From Epiperipatus broadwayi (taxonomy: Eukaryota; Onychophora; Udeonychophora; Euonychophora; Peripatidae), in the NCBI GenBank assembly GCA_028023455.1, contig JAQFVV010013066.1, positions 62,001 to 126,000 on the forward strand: DNA of 64,000 nucleotides. Reading direction: 5' to 3'. The notes beneath the pieces were generated by a model. The model had not been told where the DNA came from, did not search any database, and saw only the letters and a program-made list of their open reading frames with translations. Shown piece by piece: positions 25,340 through 36,353 of this stretch. Position numbers and translations under genes: made by a program. Position 1 is the stretch's first letter, and each line of letters starts with the position of its first letter.

Positions 25340-25640
25340 ACAGTAATGTCAAACCAACCAAAAGGTAACTGAAGATTGAAAGCAGATGCAGCTTACTAGA
25401 TCACATTCAATTAGTAATAAAAAATCTTAAAACGATAAATGAGGATGCATTATTGCCATTTTGCATTGGATATTTAGACTTCAAAAATGTGTTCAATATT
25501 ATTAACAGTACAGAATTTATTACAGCTTCTGAACATAGAAAATTAAGACATAATATTGTCAAAATTTTAAAAAAAATATTTATTAATATGAAAAATATTC
25601 ATTAATATGCAACAGCATAATTTTGTGAATAATTTGAAAA
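25340..25640 (+). pseudogene. Degenerate RTE-like reverse transcriptase fragment
   Basis: The plus strand at about 25400-25560 encodes 'HIQLVIKNLKTINEDALLPF' followed by 'CIGYLDFKNVFNIINSTEFI' after a broken upstream part. This matches the order and spacing of the RT block around motif A in the RTE copy at 37.4 kb ('DHIQVLREVIERTNEYELSL', then 'FVDYEKAFDSIHIS'). The catalytic D-Y-E-K-A-F-D has become D-F-K-N-V-F-N. Only this piece is recognisable. Confidence 0.6.
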
Positions 25641-26092
25641 TTAAAAATAAAAGTAAATGGAGATTATTTAACTACTCTATATATTATAATGTATAAATTA
25701 CAACAATTTATGTTTTAAGTCATCAAAAATGGTGAAAACGGAAAAATATCAAAATGACATGTAATTAAAAATAAATCTTTAAAAATTTTTTTTTGTAAAT
25801 ATTCAAATTAAAAAAACCATGTTTATGGTATAATGATAAATGTAATTAAAAATAAAAAAGAAATTAATCAAATCATTAATTATAAAGAAAAACAAAAACA
25901 TAATGATTGAAATTAATCTTTGAGATAAACTTAGATAGAATATTCCTAACTTTAAAAGGAAATAAACAAATTTTGAATAATAAATTGCCATATTTTTTTC
26001 ACAAATCTAATTACATTTGATGTAATTGTGGAATTGTTAAATTTCTCTTAATAAATGTATTTTATTAGTATTTATTTATGAATATGACTTTT

Positions 26093-26680
26093 GAGCCAAT
26101 AAACATCACATGATCACCATTTTTATGCTTGCTTATAGCTGTTATTAAAACAGGCAAAACTCACTATATGTATTGCACACACAGCAAGCTAGAGTAATCA
26201 GCGGATGCCAGAAGCCTTGTACATAAAATCTTCATCTAGTGCCTACTCATCCAATATCCCCAGATTAGTTTCTGGCTTGTGGCCTTCAGTGAGGAACCTT
26301 GGATCTGAGAGCACTGCACCTAGATCTTAGGATCTAATGCAATCCTTCAGCAGCCATCTTTTATCTCCACTTAACTACAAAATTATGAGTCTTAAACTGA
26401 AAATACCTTAATATTTTCAATTCAAGCCCATCAGCTTATGAAGTCATATAAGTCTGAACTCTGTTCAGTACCTATACAATTTGGTCTTTGGTTCTTTAAT
26501 AACCATAGCCACCACTATTATATTATGCAGGATTGGTTTTAAGCCAATAAACATCACATGATCACCATTTTCTCCCTAATAAGATAGTGGTGGCTATGGT
26601 TATTAAAGAACCAGAGATACTAAAATGTATAGATACTGAAGCAGTCAGATCAAAGTTTGATCTGAGCTTTATGAGATCCC
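26093..26680. mobile_element. Foldback/MITE-like element, copy A
   Basis: This is the reverse complement of the interrupted copy at 29442-29559 plus 34440-34680. It contains TTAAAACAGGCAAAACTC near 26142, a terminal motif shared with the palindrome at 54.4 kb. An internal palindrome pairs 26490-26518 with 26584-26612 (GGTTCTTTAATAACCATAGC and its complement). A 31-bp sequence beginning AGCCAATAAACATCACATGA occurs at 26094-26124 and 26542-26572. No transposase is present. The outer limits are approximate. Confidence 0.7.
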
Positions 26681-29441
26681 ACCTTTAGCCTATTTCAAAC
26701 CCTATCACTAACAGTGAATTTCCGAATGTAATGGGGCTTTATACTATTTCAATACACATTAGTTTCGATTAAAACAGATTACTTAAACATTTATTAAAGC
26801 CAATTATTTTGTATTTAAACTTACTAATATTATTAATAACTTCATGATAAAATTATTCATGAAAACGTATATATTGTAACTGCATGGATTGTACATATAT
26901 ATTTATGAATAGGTAAATATATCTATTCGTTATAAAGTTTCATTGCATCGGAATGTTTTATTGTTACATTTACAATTTTGTTCAAATTTCTGTGATTAAA
27001 AGCTACATTCTTTCGATAAGCTTTCAGATCATCCTTTTCCAAAAACAATGGGGAATTTTTATTAATTAGTGAAAATGATAATTTAAAATGTAAGGATGGT
27101 TTTTAATTAAAATTGTTTATTCAGATTTACAAATTCATTTTCTAAATAGAAAATGAATTCAAAGTTAATGGATTTGAAAGTCCTATCAGAGGAATGGATC
27201 AGAAATCAATTAATGAAAATTTTAACTTGTAATAATGTAAATGCTTTAGCCTGTAGCTATCAGAGTCAGAATGGGTGGGAAACCACAGGAAAGGTATAAA
27301 TAGCCCAGAAAAGTTTCTAGAAAAAAAAGCCATTACTTTTTTTTCAGAAGAATTTGCTACCTGAAGCTACATCAATTTAAATTATGAATTTTTATAGTCT
27401 TTTCAGCATGGTGCATTGCTAACTTCAGGGATCTGATTGCTGGATCCTGAAGTTCCCATAAAATCTTCAAAATGTAGCTGCAAATTAAAATTTCCATACC
27501 AATCATGAGGTGTCTATATCTTAAAGAAACCAATCCTCAAATGCTATTCTTCTCAATTAAATGTGCACCTACATTCATCTTCTAACCCAACCGGACTCTG
27601 CCGTGTAAATTAAGAAACAAACCATGGAAGGACTGGTAATATCTTTTTTTTTCTGAACTGCAAGTTTCTGGCCAGTTTCAGAACTTTACTTTAAATCACA
27701 CTTAAGGTAACTACTGTTAAAAATTTTTCTCATTTTATAATGTCTTAATTTGTATAGTAATTCTTCATTATTATCTCTAGTCTTAAAATTAATATTTTGT
27801 TAACTTTTCTTTTCTGATGATGGTGGTTCATTTAACTAACTTTATTTATATATTTACTTGAATGATTATTAATATCATTTATTATGATAATATGCCAATA
27901 ATACTTTCAACTCAATAATGATCTCTTTCATTACACTTACCTTATGGAAATAATATTGTATTAGATTTTATACTTTAATTATTGCCCATTAGAACTAAAT
28001 TAATACGGTTCTACTACTTATCGAGTTGAAGTATTTATTAAATGTTCACTATTTTACTAATGGCTGATAATGATTATTAGCTCATTTTTATAACCTATGC
28101 TTCCGGCTATTTTATTTGAGTTCACAAATTTATTTATTCATATTGATAATATTAATGTGTTTTATTAAAAATCAATAAGGGGAATAAAATAAATGTATTC
28201 CAATTTGAATTTTGTATGTTATATTAATATTCAGGGAGGGCATGATATTAAGGGTATGATTATTATAATTATATAATGGCATTTAAGCTCTTTTGTTCCA
28301 AGCAAGTTTGATTTTAATCTGACATGATCCGGTCATTATGTAGAGCATTTCTTATATAATTTGGATTTTATTAATTAAATATGATGATCATTGAATCATC
28401 ACACCCTGTTGCTGCATAGGTTTGTCATTGGTGATCTTATCATTATTTGAAACACATAGGAAGAAATATTTTCTTCCCTTGCTCATTATTATACTGGAAC
28501 ACCAAAGGATCATGGCTATGTTCTGGCCTGGCTTTCCCTGTGTTCCACAGATTGTTTATAGGGCAGAAAAAACTTCTAGAATAAAAGCTGCCCTTCTACT
28601 CCTTACATCACCAACAAGCCATTATATTTCATATTTGTTTTTTATGCTTGTAATTCATTAGTACCATTTACTTTTCATTTTCAATAAAGCCCCACTCTCA
28701 TGCTCATAAATCATAATGAATTGATTTTATTAATGTCAAACAACTTCATATTCATCTATAATTAAATAATTTCTTTGTTAAATATTAAAGTAATGCCCTA
28801 AATATTTATCATGCTTTTCATGAATTGACCTATGTATGTGTGAAAATGAATCTCACATCTTTCTTTTATAAATTAGAATCATAATTTATTTCCAAGTAAA
28901 ATACCTTTATTTACCTTTGTTTACTTGTCAGGGCATAGACATATATATTTCTCCCATAATTGTATAATAATTATTGGCATAGGGTCATGACTGCCATTAT
29001 TTATTGTAATCCGCACTTTAAAAACTAGAGATAATATTTTATGCTAATCATAACCATTTGAACAAACATTTACTTATTATTATTAAATATTTTATATAAC
29101 ATAATTGGTATTGACTTTTTTCATTATTTATTAATTATTTTAATACTCATGCTCGCCATCTGTATTGGCAACTCGAACATACATATAAGAATTGATTTAT
29201 AAATATCCATTGTCATTTTATTGTACGTTAGTACAGACAGATCAGGGGTCTCAGAAATCATCATCATCCATTGAGCTAGTTCCTTGGCACATAGTCATGT
29301 GCCATCAACATGTGTTATCCATTGATTTGATCTGAGCTTGTAAGTTGGGTTCGAATTCAGTTTGGTCTTGGGTTTAATTCTTTGGTTTAACTGGGTTTAA
29401 AGTCTGAATTAAGAATCAAGTTGTTGGCCATAGCATGGTTG
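26681..29441. other. Intronic stretch without recognised gene
   Basis: A TATAAATAG motif at about 27295 and two slightly less AT-rich patches (27240-27660 and 28420-28660) hint at an old LTR or other transposon. No termini, duplications or coding motifs could be confirmed. The 79-codon frame at 28422-28661 is unrecognised. Confidence 0.4.
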
Positions 29442-29559
29442 ACTGATACAGTATTGAACTGAGTTCAGATCTATATGACTACATAAGCTGATGGGCTTGA
29501 ATTGAAAATATTAAGTTGTTTTCAGTTTAAGTCATAGTTTTGTAGTTAAGTGGAGATAA
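29442..29559. mobile_element. Foldback/MITE-like element, copy B, left part (split by PLE)
   Basis: Similar to the reverse complement of copy A across the block AAGCTGATGGGCTTGAATTG, ending at TTAAGTGGAGATAA. The remainder resumes at 34440 after the PLE, starting with the same 14 bases. Confidence 0.85.
29546..29559. repeat. 14-bp target site duplication of PLE (left)
   Basis: TTAAGTGGAGATAA occurs exactly at both edges of the PLE (again at 34440-34453) and once in the uninterrupted copy A, reverse-complemented at about 26370. Confidence 0.95.
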
Positions 29560-29617
29560 TAGTTCAACACAATTGAAATAAAACAACTATATAAAAATAA
29601 TAAATATTTCCTTTATT

Positions 29618-29654
29618 GAACCGCTTTTCACCCTATATTAGGGCCTTTTCAAAA
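29618..29654 (-). ncRNA. Hammerhead-like motif near 3' end of the inserted PLE
   Basis: On the minus strand TTTGAAAA is followed by the hairpin GGCCCT-AATAT-AGGGT and then GAAAAGCGG. Stem II is well formed; the first core bases deviate from CUGANGA. It occupies the same relative place as similar motifs in other PLE tails here. Confidence 0.35.
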
Positions 29655-30040
29655 TACACTTCTAATCACATGACCTTTTATCTATCAATACTCCCTCTAA
29701 CGTTCATTTTATATAATCATTTTACATAATGACATAGCCTATTTACATATATATATATACTTCCCCTTCCCCTCAATATTTTATATACATATTATTTTTA
29801 TACAATAGATAAAATTACATTAAATACAATTCAATAATTTTATACATATATTATACACCATAAAATTATATACACATACTTTATACACTAAATTATATAT
29901 CATTTCTCATATATTTTTACTAAGCATATCTTCAAATATAACCTTATTTATCTGTAATTAACAATTATTTAAATTAACTAATTATTTACATATATCATAT
30001 ATATTAATTAAAAAAACAAAAACAAATCAAACATATATTA

Positions 30041-30360
30041 AATTTTCCAGTTATCTATCAATGCCCATTTACTACTCATCTCTGCAAGTCCTTTAACTAA
30101 ATTAACACATTTATTCATATTCTTTTGAATATATACTCTCATATTATAATCTTTAACATATTTTATAACCTTCATATCGTCAATACATCTTATTCTACAA
30201 CCAGTATTCAAATAATGAACATATGGTCCTGAATTCATGTCCTTCCTTTCAATAGCCTAATATGTTCTTTTCCCCTTTCTATTGCTGTTTTCCTCATTTG
30301 CCCTATATATATTTTACTGCAACTCCTACAAATTATTTCATATACTAATCCTATTTTACT
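30041..30360 (-). pseudogene. PLE GIY-YIG endonuclease domain
   Basis: On the minus strand 'GLVYEIICRSCSKIYIGQMR' begins at about 30351. It gives the degenerate GIY (L-V-Y), the C-x2-C pair and the intact Y-I-G, then 'KTAIERGKEHIRLLKGR'. After a frameshift near 30243 the frame continues as 'MNSGPYVHYLNTGCRIRCID' and the end of the domain to the stop at 30038. GIY-YIG nucleases nick target DNA for PLE insertion. It follows the RT by several hundred bases of linker. Confidence 0.8.
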
Positions 30361-30778
30361 TTCTTTATCATTCTCTCACTTCACATTTGATATCCATTTT
30401 TCCAATGATTTACTATTCTTCCAAGAAATTCTTATATTCTCATTCAACCTCCTTTTTCTTAAAATCTTATATGCCTCTTTATAATAAGGTATTGATTTCC
30501 ATTTATTATTGAACCTTCCATCTTTATTTTTATTTTCTTTTTTTCCCCCATATTTTACTTCATCTTTTCTTACTGTTCAAAAATTTTCTAATATCTTTGT
30601 TATTATACCCCATCTTTAAATAATCCTTTTCTATATTCATTTTTTGTTCAATAGATTCTTTTTTATTTATTGTAAGTCTATCATTTTTTATTTTAAAACC
30701 CGTTTAAACTAACATTTTTTGTGATCAAGGTTGGTATAAACTAGGATCAATTATTCCTCTAATTTCAACATCTTTAAT

Positions 30779-31335
30779 AAACTATTTCACCTCTATTTCA
30801 TTTTCCTTATTTCTATTCAAATAAATATCCAAATATTTTAAACCTTTTTCTTTCTTCTCCATTGTAAACTTAATTTTATATAAATTATCATTCAATTCAT
30901 TAAATACTTTCAATATACTCCTATTACTTCCAACAACAATTATATCATTCACATATCTATAATATTTAATAATTTTTTTATTTTTTATATATTTTCCTAC
31001 TATTTTTTCTTCTAAATTATTTATAATCATTGATGATAATAACCCACTTGTTGAACAACCCATCCTTTTATATTCCAAAACCTATCCTTATATTTAAAAT
31101 GCAAACTATCACTTATTATCATCAATGCTTCCTTAATAGTGTATATCCATTCATTACATATTCTTCCACTTTTTTCTAACATACTTATAACTAACTTTAT
31201 ATGTTCATCTCTTGGAACAACTTTGATACATTTTTTCTACATTTAATGAAGCAATCAAACGATTCCTATTTAATTTAATATTTAATTCCAAAACAATTTC
31301 TTCTGAATTTTTAATACTATATGTACCATATCCAA
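30779..31335 (-). pseudogene. PLE reverse transcriptase, C-terminal half of the catalytic part
   Basis: On the minus strand a motif A-like 'LIASLNVEKMYQS' lies near 31245. After a frameshift comes 'RMGCSTSGLLSSMIINNLEE' (motif B region) at about 31065. Motif C 'YYRYVNDIIVV' lies at about 30960-30930, followed by 'LKYLDIYLNRN'. The first catalytic Asp of motif C is Asn, which should abolish polymerisation. The preceding part of the RT fingers is absent because of the foreign block at 31340-33010. Confidence 0.8.
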
Positions 31336-31339
31336 TTAC

Positions 31340-33010
31340 ATCTACTATTTTTTTTATATATTATTGTACATAAATTCTTAAGAATATGATTGTCAAAATT
31401 TACAATTACTCTTGCAGCCATATCTTCTTTGCGTGTTTTTATTTTTCCAAATATATATTGTAATGTGATGTACCATTTTCTATATATAACTTTCGCATAT
31501 ATAAAACCATTTGTAAGATTGCGTGTATGTATATAACGACACACGTATATGCATATGTTTAAAAAAAATATTTATTCTTAAAAGTATTTCGAAAATTATT
31601 CCATTTATCGTCCAGCATATTTATGAGCATCAATTTATGACCTCAAGCGCCAATCCTATATTACTATAAGAATTATGCTGGGAGAGCAGGAATACAATAT
31701 GGAAGTGCCATTGTCTAGCTCTACTCAGGGTGGGTGATTATTTAATCATGGGAATATTTGGGGGATTATATTATTAAAGACACTCTTCAATCCAAGCCAT
31801 TACATTAATTTTTAAATCTAATATTCTAACTAACTCAAAATCAAAGAAATAACACAAATATGGATAAGTTTCATTTTACTTTAATCTTATAGCTTTTAAT
31901 TTCTATATTATTTATATGACCCTTTTTGTTTTGTGCTCAAAATGGTGCAAAATGCATGCATACACATACACTGCATAGAACTGTATAAAACGCAATAGAA
32001 AATGAAAATAAATGGGAAAACAATGTCTGATTCATCCGAATCCACAATGAAAAAAAGATTAGTTTTAATGTTTAGAAGAGTTAATAAATAGTGTTTATGT
32101 GGACAGTTTATTATGTGTAGTTAAAAACACACTAACATTTGAACTATTATACGAATATAGGTGGTAAATGTGCACATTACTTTTTCTTTCTTCCTCATAG
32201 AAAACTAAAGCTAAAATACTTCTTTCCAATGTGTATTGCATTCGACGTAGGTGATTTTGGCAGTTCAATTTGTTTTATTGATTTTCGACCTGCTACTATT
32301 GTTGGAGCTTGATCTTGGTGTCGGAGTGACTGGTTTCCATTTACAATATTTGATACATGGCAGCAACTTCAGTGTCTTTGAGGCAGGATTGTAAAAGCCC
32401 TGGCACGCTTTTGCTTTCTTAAGCCAGCTTGCCCACCATTCTACCCTCCATTTCTCTCCACAAATCTCTCTCACAGCACTTCTTACAAAAATCAGCAATA
32501 GAATCAATTCTTTTTAGCAAGTTCTGCTGCTCAAAAATCCGGATTCCTTTTCAACAAAAACATTTTGCACCTCCAAATTTAATTTTTGTTCTTTTGTTTT
32601 CATCAAAATTCTTTTGAATCTAAACTTAAATCTCACTAATTAAATTCCTTAGATATCAATCAATTTATTTTTGATATTTTTTTCCATTTAACTTTTCCAA
32701 AATGAAATTGAAAGGTTTCCATTTTGAAAAATCAAGTATATTTCCATAACTGCATTTATACTTTTTTTATATTATTCTATCTAGCAAAATATATACATGC
32801 ATTTTCAAAAAAACAAATAAGCACACATACCCCCCCTCTTCTGTTTATTTTAACCTTTTTAAATCCCTATTTAGAATTATAAATTTCTATACTAAAAGGA
32901 AATATAAATACGAAAAAGAAATAAATTTAATTTCAGGCTATATTGACGTATATATAGCATATATGGACAAGTTTACTTTTTAAAACAGGGATCGAACTCA
33001 GCCCTGTTTC
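31340..33010. other. Foreign block interrupting the PLE reverse transcriptase
   Basis: PLE coding stops near 33010 after 'SREYRWLYP' and resumes near 31335. The block between has no PLE motifs. It includes a less AT-rich patch at 32230-32560 with an 80-codon minus-strand frame of unknown nature. A T-arm-like GGCTGAGTTCGATCCCTG (minus strand, about 32986-33003) lies at the right edge. It may be an inserted transposon or a replacement; no terminal repeats or duplication were found. Confidence 0.5.
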
Positions 33011-33994
33011 AATATGGATGGACAAAAGCCATTGGATATAACCATCTATATTCTCTACTATTAATCAATTACTTCTCCTTCATATAATTCAATATCACTT
33101 TATACTTTGTTTTTATTTTATTTACAGGATCTTTATACATTTCTTCATATCCTTGTTTTACTATGTCTTCATTCATTTTCTTATTATATTCATATTCTTT
33201 TAAAATTACAAACCTATTACCTTTGTCTTCACATGTTATTATCAACCACTCATTATTCACTTTTTCTATAATTTTTTATAATACACTTTTCTTTCCAATC
33301 TTTTTTATTATAACCTTTATTAATATTTATCACATTATTAAGTTTTGACTGTAGTTCAATTTTTAATTCATCTTTAATGTCTGCTGCTTCCACACTTACA
33401 ACAGTTTCTTTATGGATATCTCCACTAACAAATGGTATATACTTTTTTCCCTTATTTAATATCTCCAACTGATCAAACTCAATATTTGATAAATTTACAA
33501 TGTTAACATTTCTTAATGCAATTATCACTTCCTATATTATTTTCATGTAAACCATCTTCCAAATTCTCATTCTTCTTTTTTAACCAATCCCATTTTTTAT
33601 CATACTTTATGTTTAATATCTTCATTAATTTCTTATTATGATCCAATAATTGGTATTGTATGTATTCAAATGTTTCTTTACATACATCTCTTCTTAACAT
33701 GTTTTTAAGTCTATTATACTTTTTTATACAAATATCCACAATGTTATATTTTTCTTTTATAAACTAGTTTAAAATAGTTTCCTTAATCTTATTATATAAA
33801 TTAATGTTTTTATTTATTTTTATATTACTTGTGTAAAATTCACATGACCTGGACATTAAACCATGTTTCTTGCATTTATTTAGAAAAGATAACTGGTGCT
33901 TTAATTCTTCTATCCTTCTCTGTACATTCCACACTTTTTTAAATCTTACAAAATTCACTTTACTTAAGACCTTATACAAAACCGACCATGCCAT
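33011..33994 (-). pseudogene. PLE N-terminal region and RT fingers
   Basis: Four successive open segments on the minus strand (33994-33764, 33739-33503, 33528-33253, 33260-33069) in shifting frames give the conserved PLE N-terminus. 'NIVNLSNIEFDQLEILNKGK' with 'YIPF' is the block common to Penelope proteins. 'CEDKGNRFVILKEYEYNKKM' matches the K-A-D-K-G-N fingers motif, with E replacing A. The region is Lys/Asn-rich like the rest of the element. Frameshifts separate the pieces. Confidence 0.8.
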
Positions 33995-34209
33995 ATTTCC
34001 ACTATTTTTTCCATTCTTCTTTAAAATATAATTTCAAATTCAATTAATTAAAATATAGTAATATAAATGATATTAAAAATTAAAAAATAAAATAAAAAAC
34101 TATTTTCCCCTCGACCACTTCCTTTTTATTACTATTCTTCTTTCTTTTTATATTTAAAACAATTTATATATAAAAAAAAGAAGAACGCTAATCCAAATCC
34201 AACGTCAAT

Positions 34210-34439
34210 TTACCTTGAATAATCCTTAATAATAATCAAACATAAATTTGTCCATAATGTTGTTTTCAATAATTAATAATAGTTCAACACAATTGAAATA
34301 AAACAACTATAGCTGTTTTATTTCAATTGTGTTGAACTATTATTAATTATAACTATAGCTGTTTTATTTCAATTGTGTTGAACTATAATTATTTTAAAAG
34401 AACATTATGGACAAATTTATGTTTGACCATTATTAAGGA
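34210..34439. repeat. Complex inverted repeat at the 5' end of the PLE
   Basis: TAATCAAACATAAATTTGTC (about 34231) pairs with GACAAATTTATGTTTGACCA (about 34410). Between them the terminal block TTCAACACAATTGAAATAAA occurs once directly and twice inverted, with a shared AACTATAGCTG linker. The whole can fold into a long hairpin. Such inverted terminal structures are known for PLEs and probably arise from template jumps at insertion. Confidence 0.85.
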
Positions 34440-34680
34440 TTAAGTGGAGATAAAAGGTGGCTGCTGGAGGGTTGCATTAAATCCTAAGATCTAGGTGCAG
34501 TGCTCTCAGATCCAAGGCTCCTCACTGACAAAGGCCAGAAGCCAGAAACTAGTCTGGGGATATTGTAATAGTAGGCACTCAATGGGGATTTTATGCACAA
34601 GCCTTTTGGTGTCCATTGATTACTGTAGCTTGCAGTGTGAGGCAATACATATAGTGAGTTTTGCCTGTTTTAATATGACT
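34440..34680. mobile_element. Foldback/MITE-like element, copy B, right part
   Basis: Continues copy B after the PLE, starting with the duplicated TTAAGTGGAGATAA. It matches the reverse complement of copy A through AGTGCTCTCAGATCCAAGG and AAACTAGTCTGGGGATATT. It ends with GAGTTTTGCCTGTTTTAAT, the family's terminal motif. Confidence 0.85.
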
Positions 34681-35312
34681 TTTGATAATTTAACAATAAA
34701 GAATACATAACATCCAAACTGCAAATGTATGTGTGACTAAAATGTTTATGTATTAAGAAAGAATGATTCCAAGGAAAATACATGATATATTAATGGAGGA
34801 TTAGACTGGTACAGGACATTATTCTATGATTAGATTGGTATAGGGTATTATTTTATGATTAGATTGGTACATGGCATTATTGTATTAGAAATACCACCAG
34901 AAAAGCAAATATAGTCATAAATGGAACTTTCTAAACTATTGTAAAAACTATTTAAATAGATCATTTAAAAATGCCTGAAGGAAATAAATGTGTTTAATAG
35001 AATGATGTGGAAAATAAGAATTACGAAGTGCTCCAGAAAATTATTATTGAAATGATTTAATATTGTGTGAAAATGTTAATAATAAAACTTTATTCTTATT
35101 TTTGGCAAGTTGAATTAAATTTGTAGAAAAAATGTATTATTTATATTAAAATATGTAAATTGAAAAATATTGTACAGAGAATAATCAAGATTACTTTAAT
35201 AAGGAAATGTTATCTTCAACATCCAAAAACTCGAGTAAGTACAATGCTAAACAAGTTATAACTTTAGTGAAATTTTGAAAGATATGGCAACAGATATTGT
35301 CACTGTGCATAT

Positions 35313-35506
35313 AGGCCAGCAACACCTGAAGAAGGGTAGAGAATAATACTACTTGAAACGTTGTGTAATTACTAACCTGTATTGTCTATTTGTGTGTTAT
35401 TACTAACAAGTTGTTTGTATTTGAAAAGTTTAAATAAAGTTTAAAATTTTCTATACATTCAACATTCACTCATAAATGATGGAAATAGTCCAACATATCA
35501 CATCTT
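35313..35506 (+). repeat. PLE-like 3' tail repeat, copy 2
   Basis: Matches 10095-10275 over the full length. It keeps CCTGAAGAAGG...TTGAAACGTTG, a signature often seen at the ends of PLEs, followed by AAATAAAGTTTAAAATTTTC. No coding sequence is attached. Confidence 0.7.
35326..35360 (+). ncRNA. Hammerhead-like motif in PLE tail (best-preserved core)
   Basis: CCTGAAGA fits the CUGANGA core. It is followed by GGGTAG, which pairs with CTACTT (four Watson-Crick and two G-T pairs), then GAAACG. The distal helices could not be established by eye, so a complete ribozyme is not shown. Confidence 0.45.
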
Positions 35507-36337
35507 ATAGTTATATTTATTTATAATTTAACAAAAATCCTTTAATGGTGTATAATGTATCAAAGTACAAATTTGAAATTTTTGTGTAGGCCAAAATTTT
35601 AAATATTTTGTACTATATGAATTTAATAGTTTCTTTCAATACCAATATTACCACAATATTTACATAACATCAAGTTTAATTAATGTCAAAAATGATTTCA
35701 TTTTTAGAGATAGTGGCAACAATTTTAAAAGCTTCAATGTTATTTACACACCAGGAATTATGAAGAATTTATCCATTATTTAGAAATAATTATTTTTAAA
35801 TAATATTCCAATTTAATATAGCATATAATTCACAACTCATTTTTAGAATAATATTAATGCATTCTTTCCTAGCTGAAATGAAGCAAATAACATTTTATTC
35901 TCAAGATATTTATCACACTGCCTTTGTAAATGTATACTTTAAGTCAAAAATAATAGTATGTTTTATTAACATAATATTGGAATTCCATTTGCCATTTAAT
36001 AAGCATAAGAAAGCAACAGGGGTTGCATAATGATAAAATTTTTATCCTGTGCCTTCCTATTCAAAATATGCATTGTACTTTTAAAATTATGTCTTTCATA
36101 ATTGAAGTTGGTTTGAATTTTGAAATAGGTCACCTGATCTTTAAAATTTAATGCACATCTGTGCCTATTATTTACTTTTATTTTATACTATTATGGTGTC
36201 ACCTCAACATGGTAACAAGCTGAAAAAGAATGCTAATAAAATGGTAATATTTCAGATGAAATCATGTAATATTTCATGTGGTAGTTCATTGGTTGTGCTT
36301 TATTGCTATTTTTTATGGATGCAACATTTTACAGACA
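35507..36337. other. AT-rich intronic stretch
   Basis: No feature recognised up to the 3' tail of the RTE element. Confidence 0.5.
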
Positions 36338-36353
36338 TTCATCATCATCATCA

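Larger units (their letters stand above)
29560..34439 (-). mobile_element. Penelope-like retroelement inserted in foldback element copy B
   Basis: The 4,880-bp insertion is bounded by a 14-bp duplication. On the minus strand it carries, in order, the conserved N-terminal PLE region, an RT and a GIY-YIG endonuclease, the diagnostic pair of Penelope elements. The left terminus starts TAGTTCAACACAATTGAAAT, and the same sequence recurs several times, direct and inverted, in the right terminus (34277-34395). Frames are broken. RT motif C reads Y-V-N-D instead of Y-x-D-D. About 1.7 kb of unrelated DNA replaces part of the RT, so the copy is dead. Confidence 0.9.

Noticed and set aside
27240-28700. 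A second LTR or DNA transposon suggested by a TATAAATAG motif and inverted GGGGCTTTAT words
   Set aside because: No matching ends, no target duplication and no coding motif were found.
32981-33055. A tRNA-Lys-like cloverleaf on the minus strand at the edge of the foreign block
   Set aside because: The 5' half overlaps PLE coding sequence ('SREYRWLYP'), and the T loop would have 11 nt. Only the GGCTGAGTTCGATCCCTG part looks tRNA-like.
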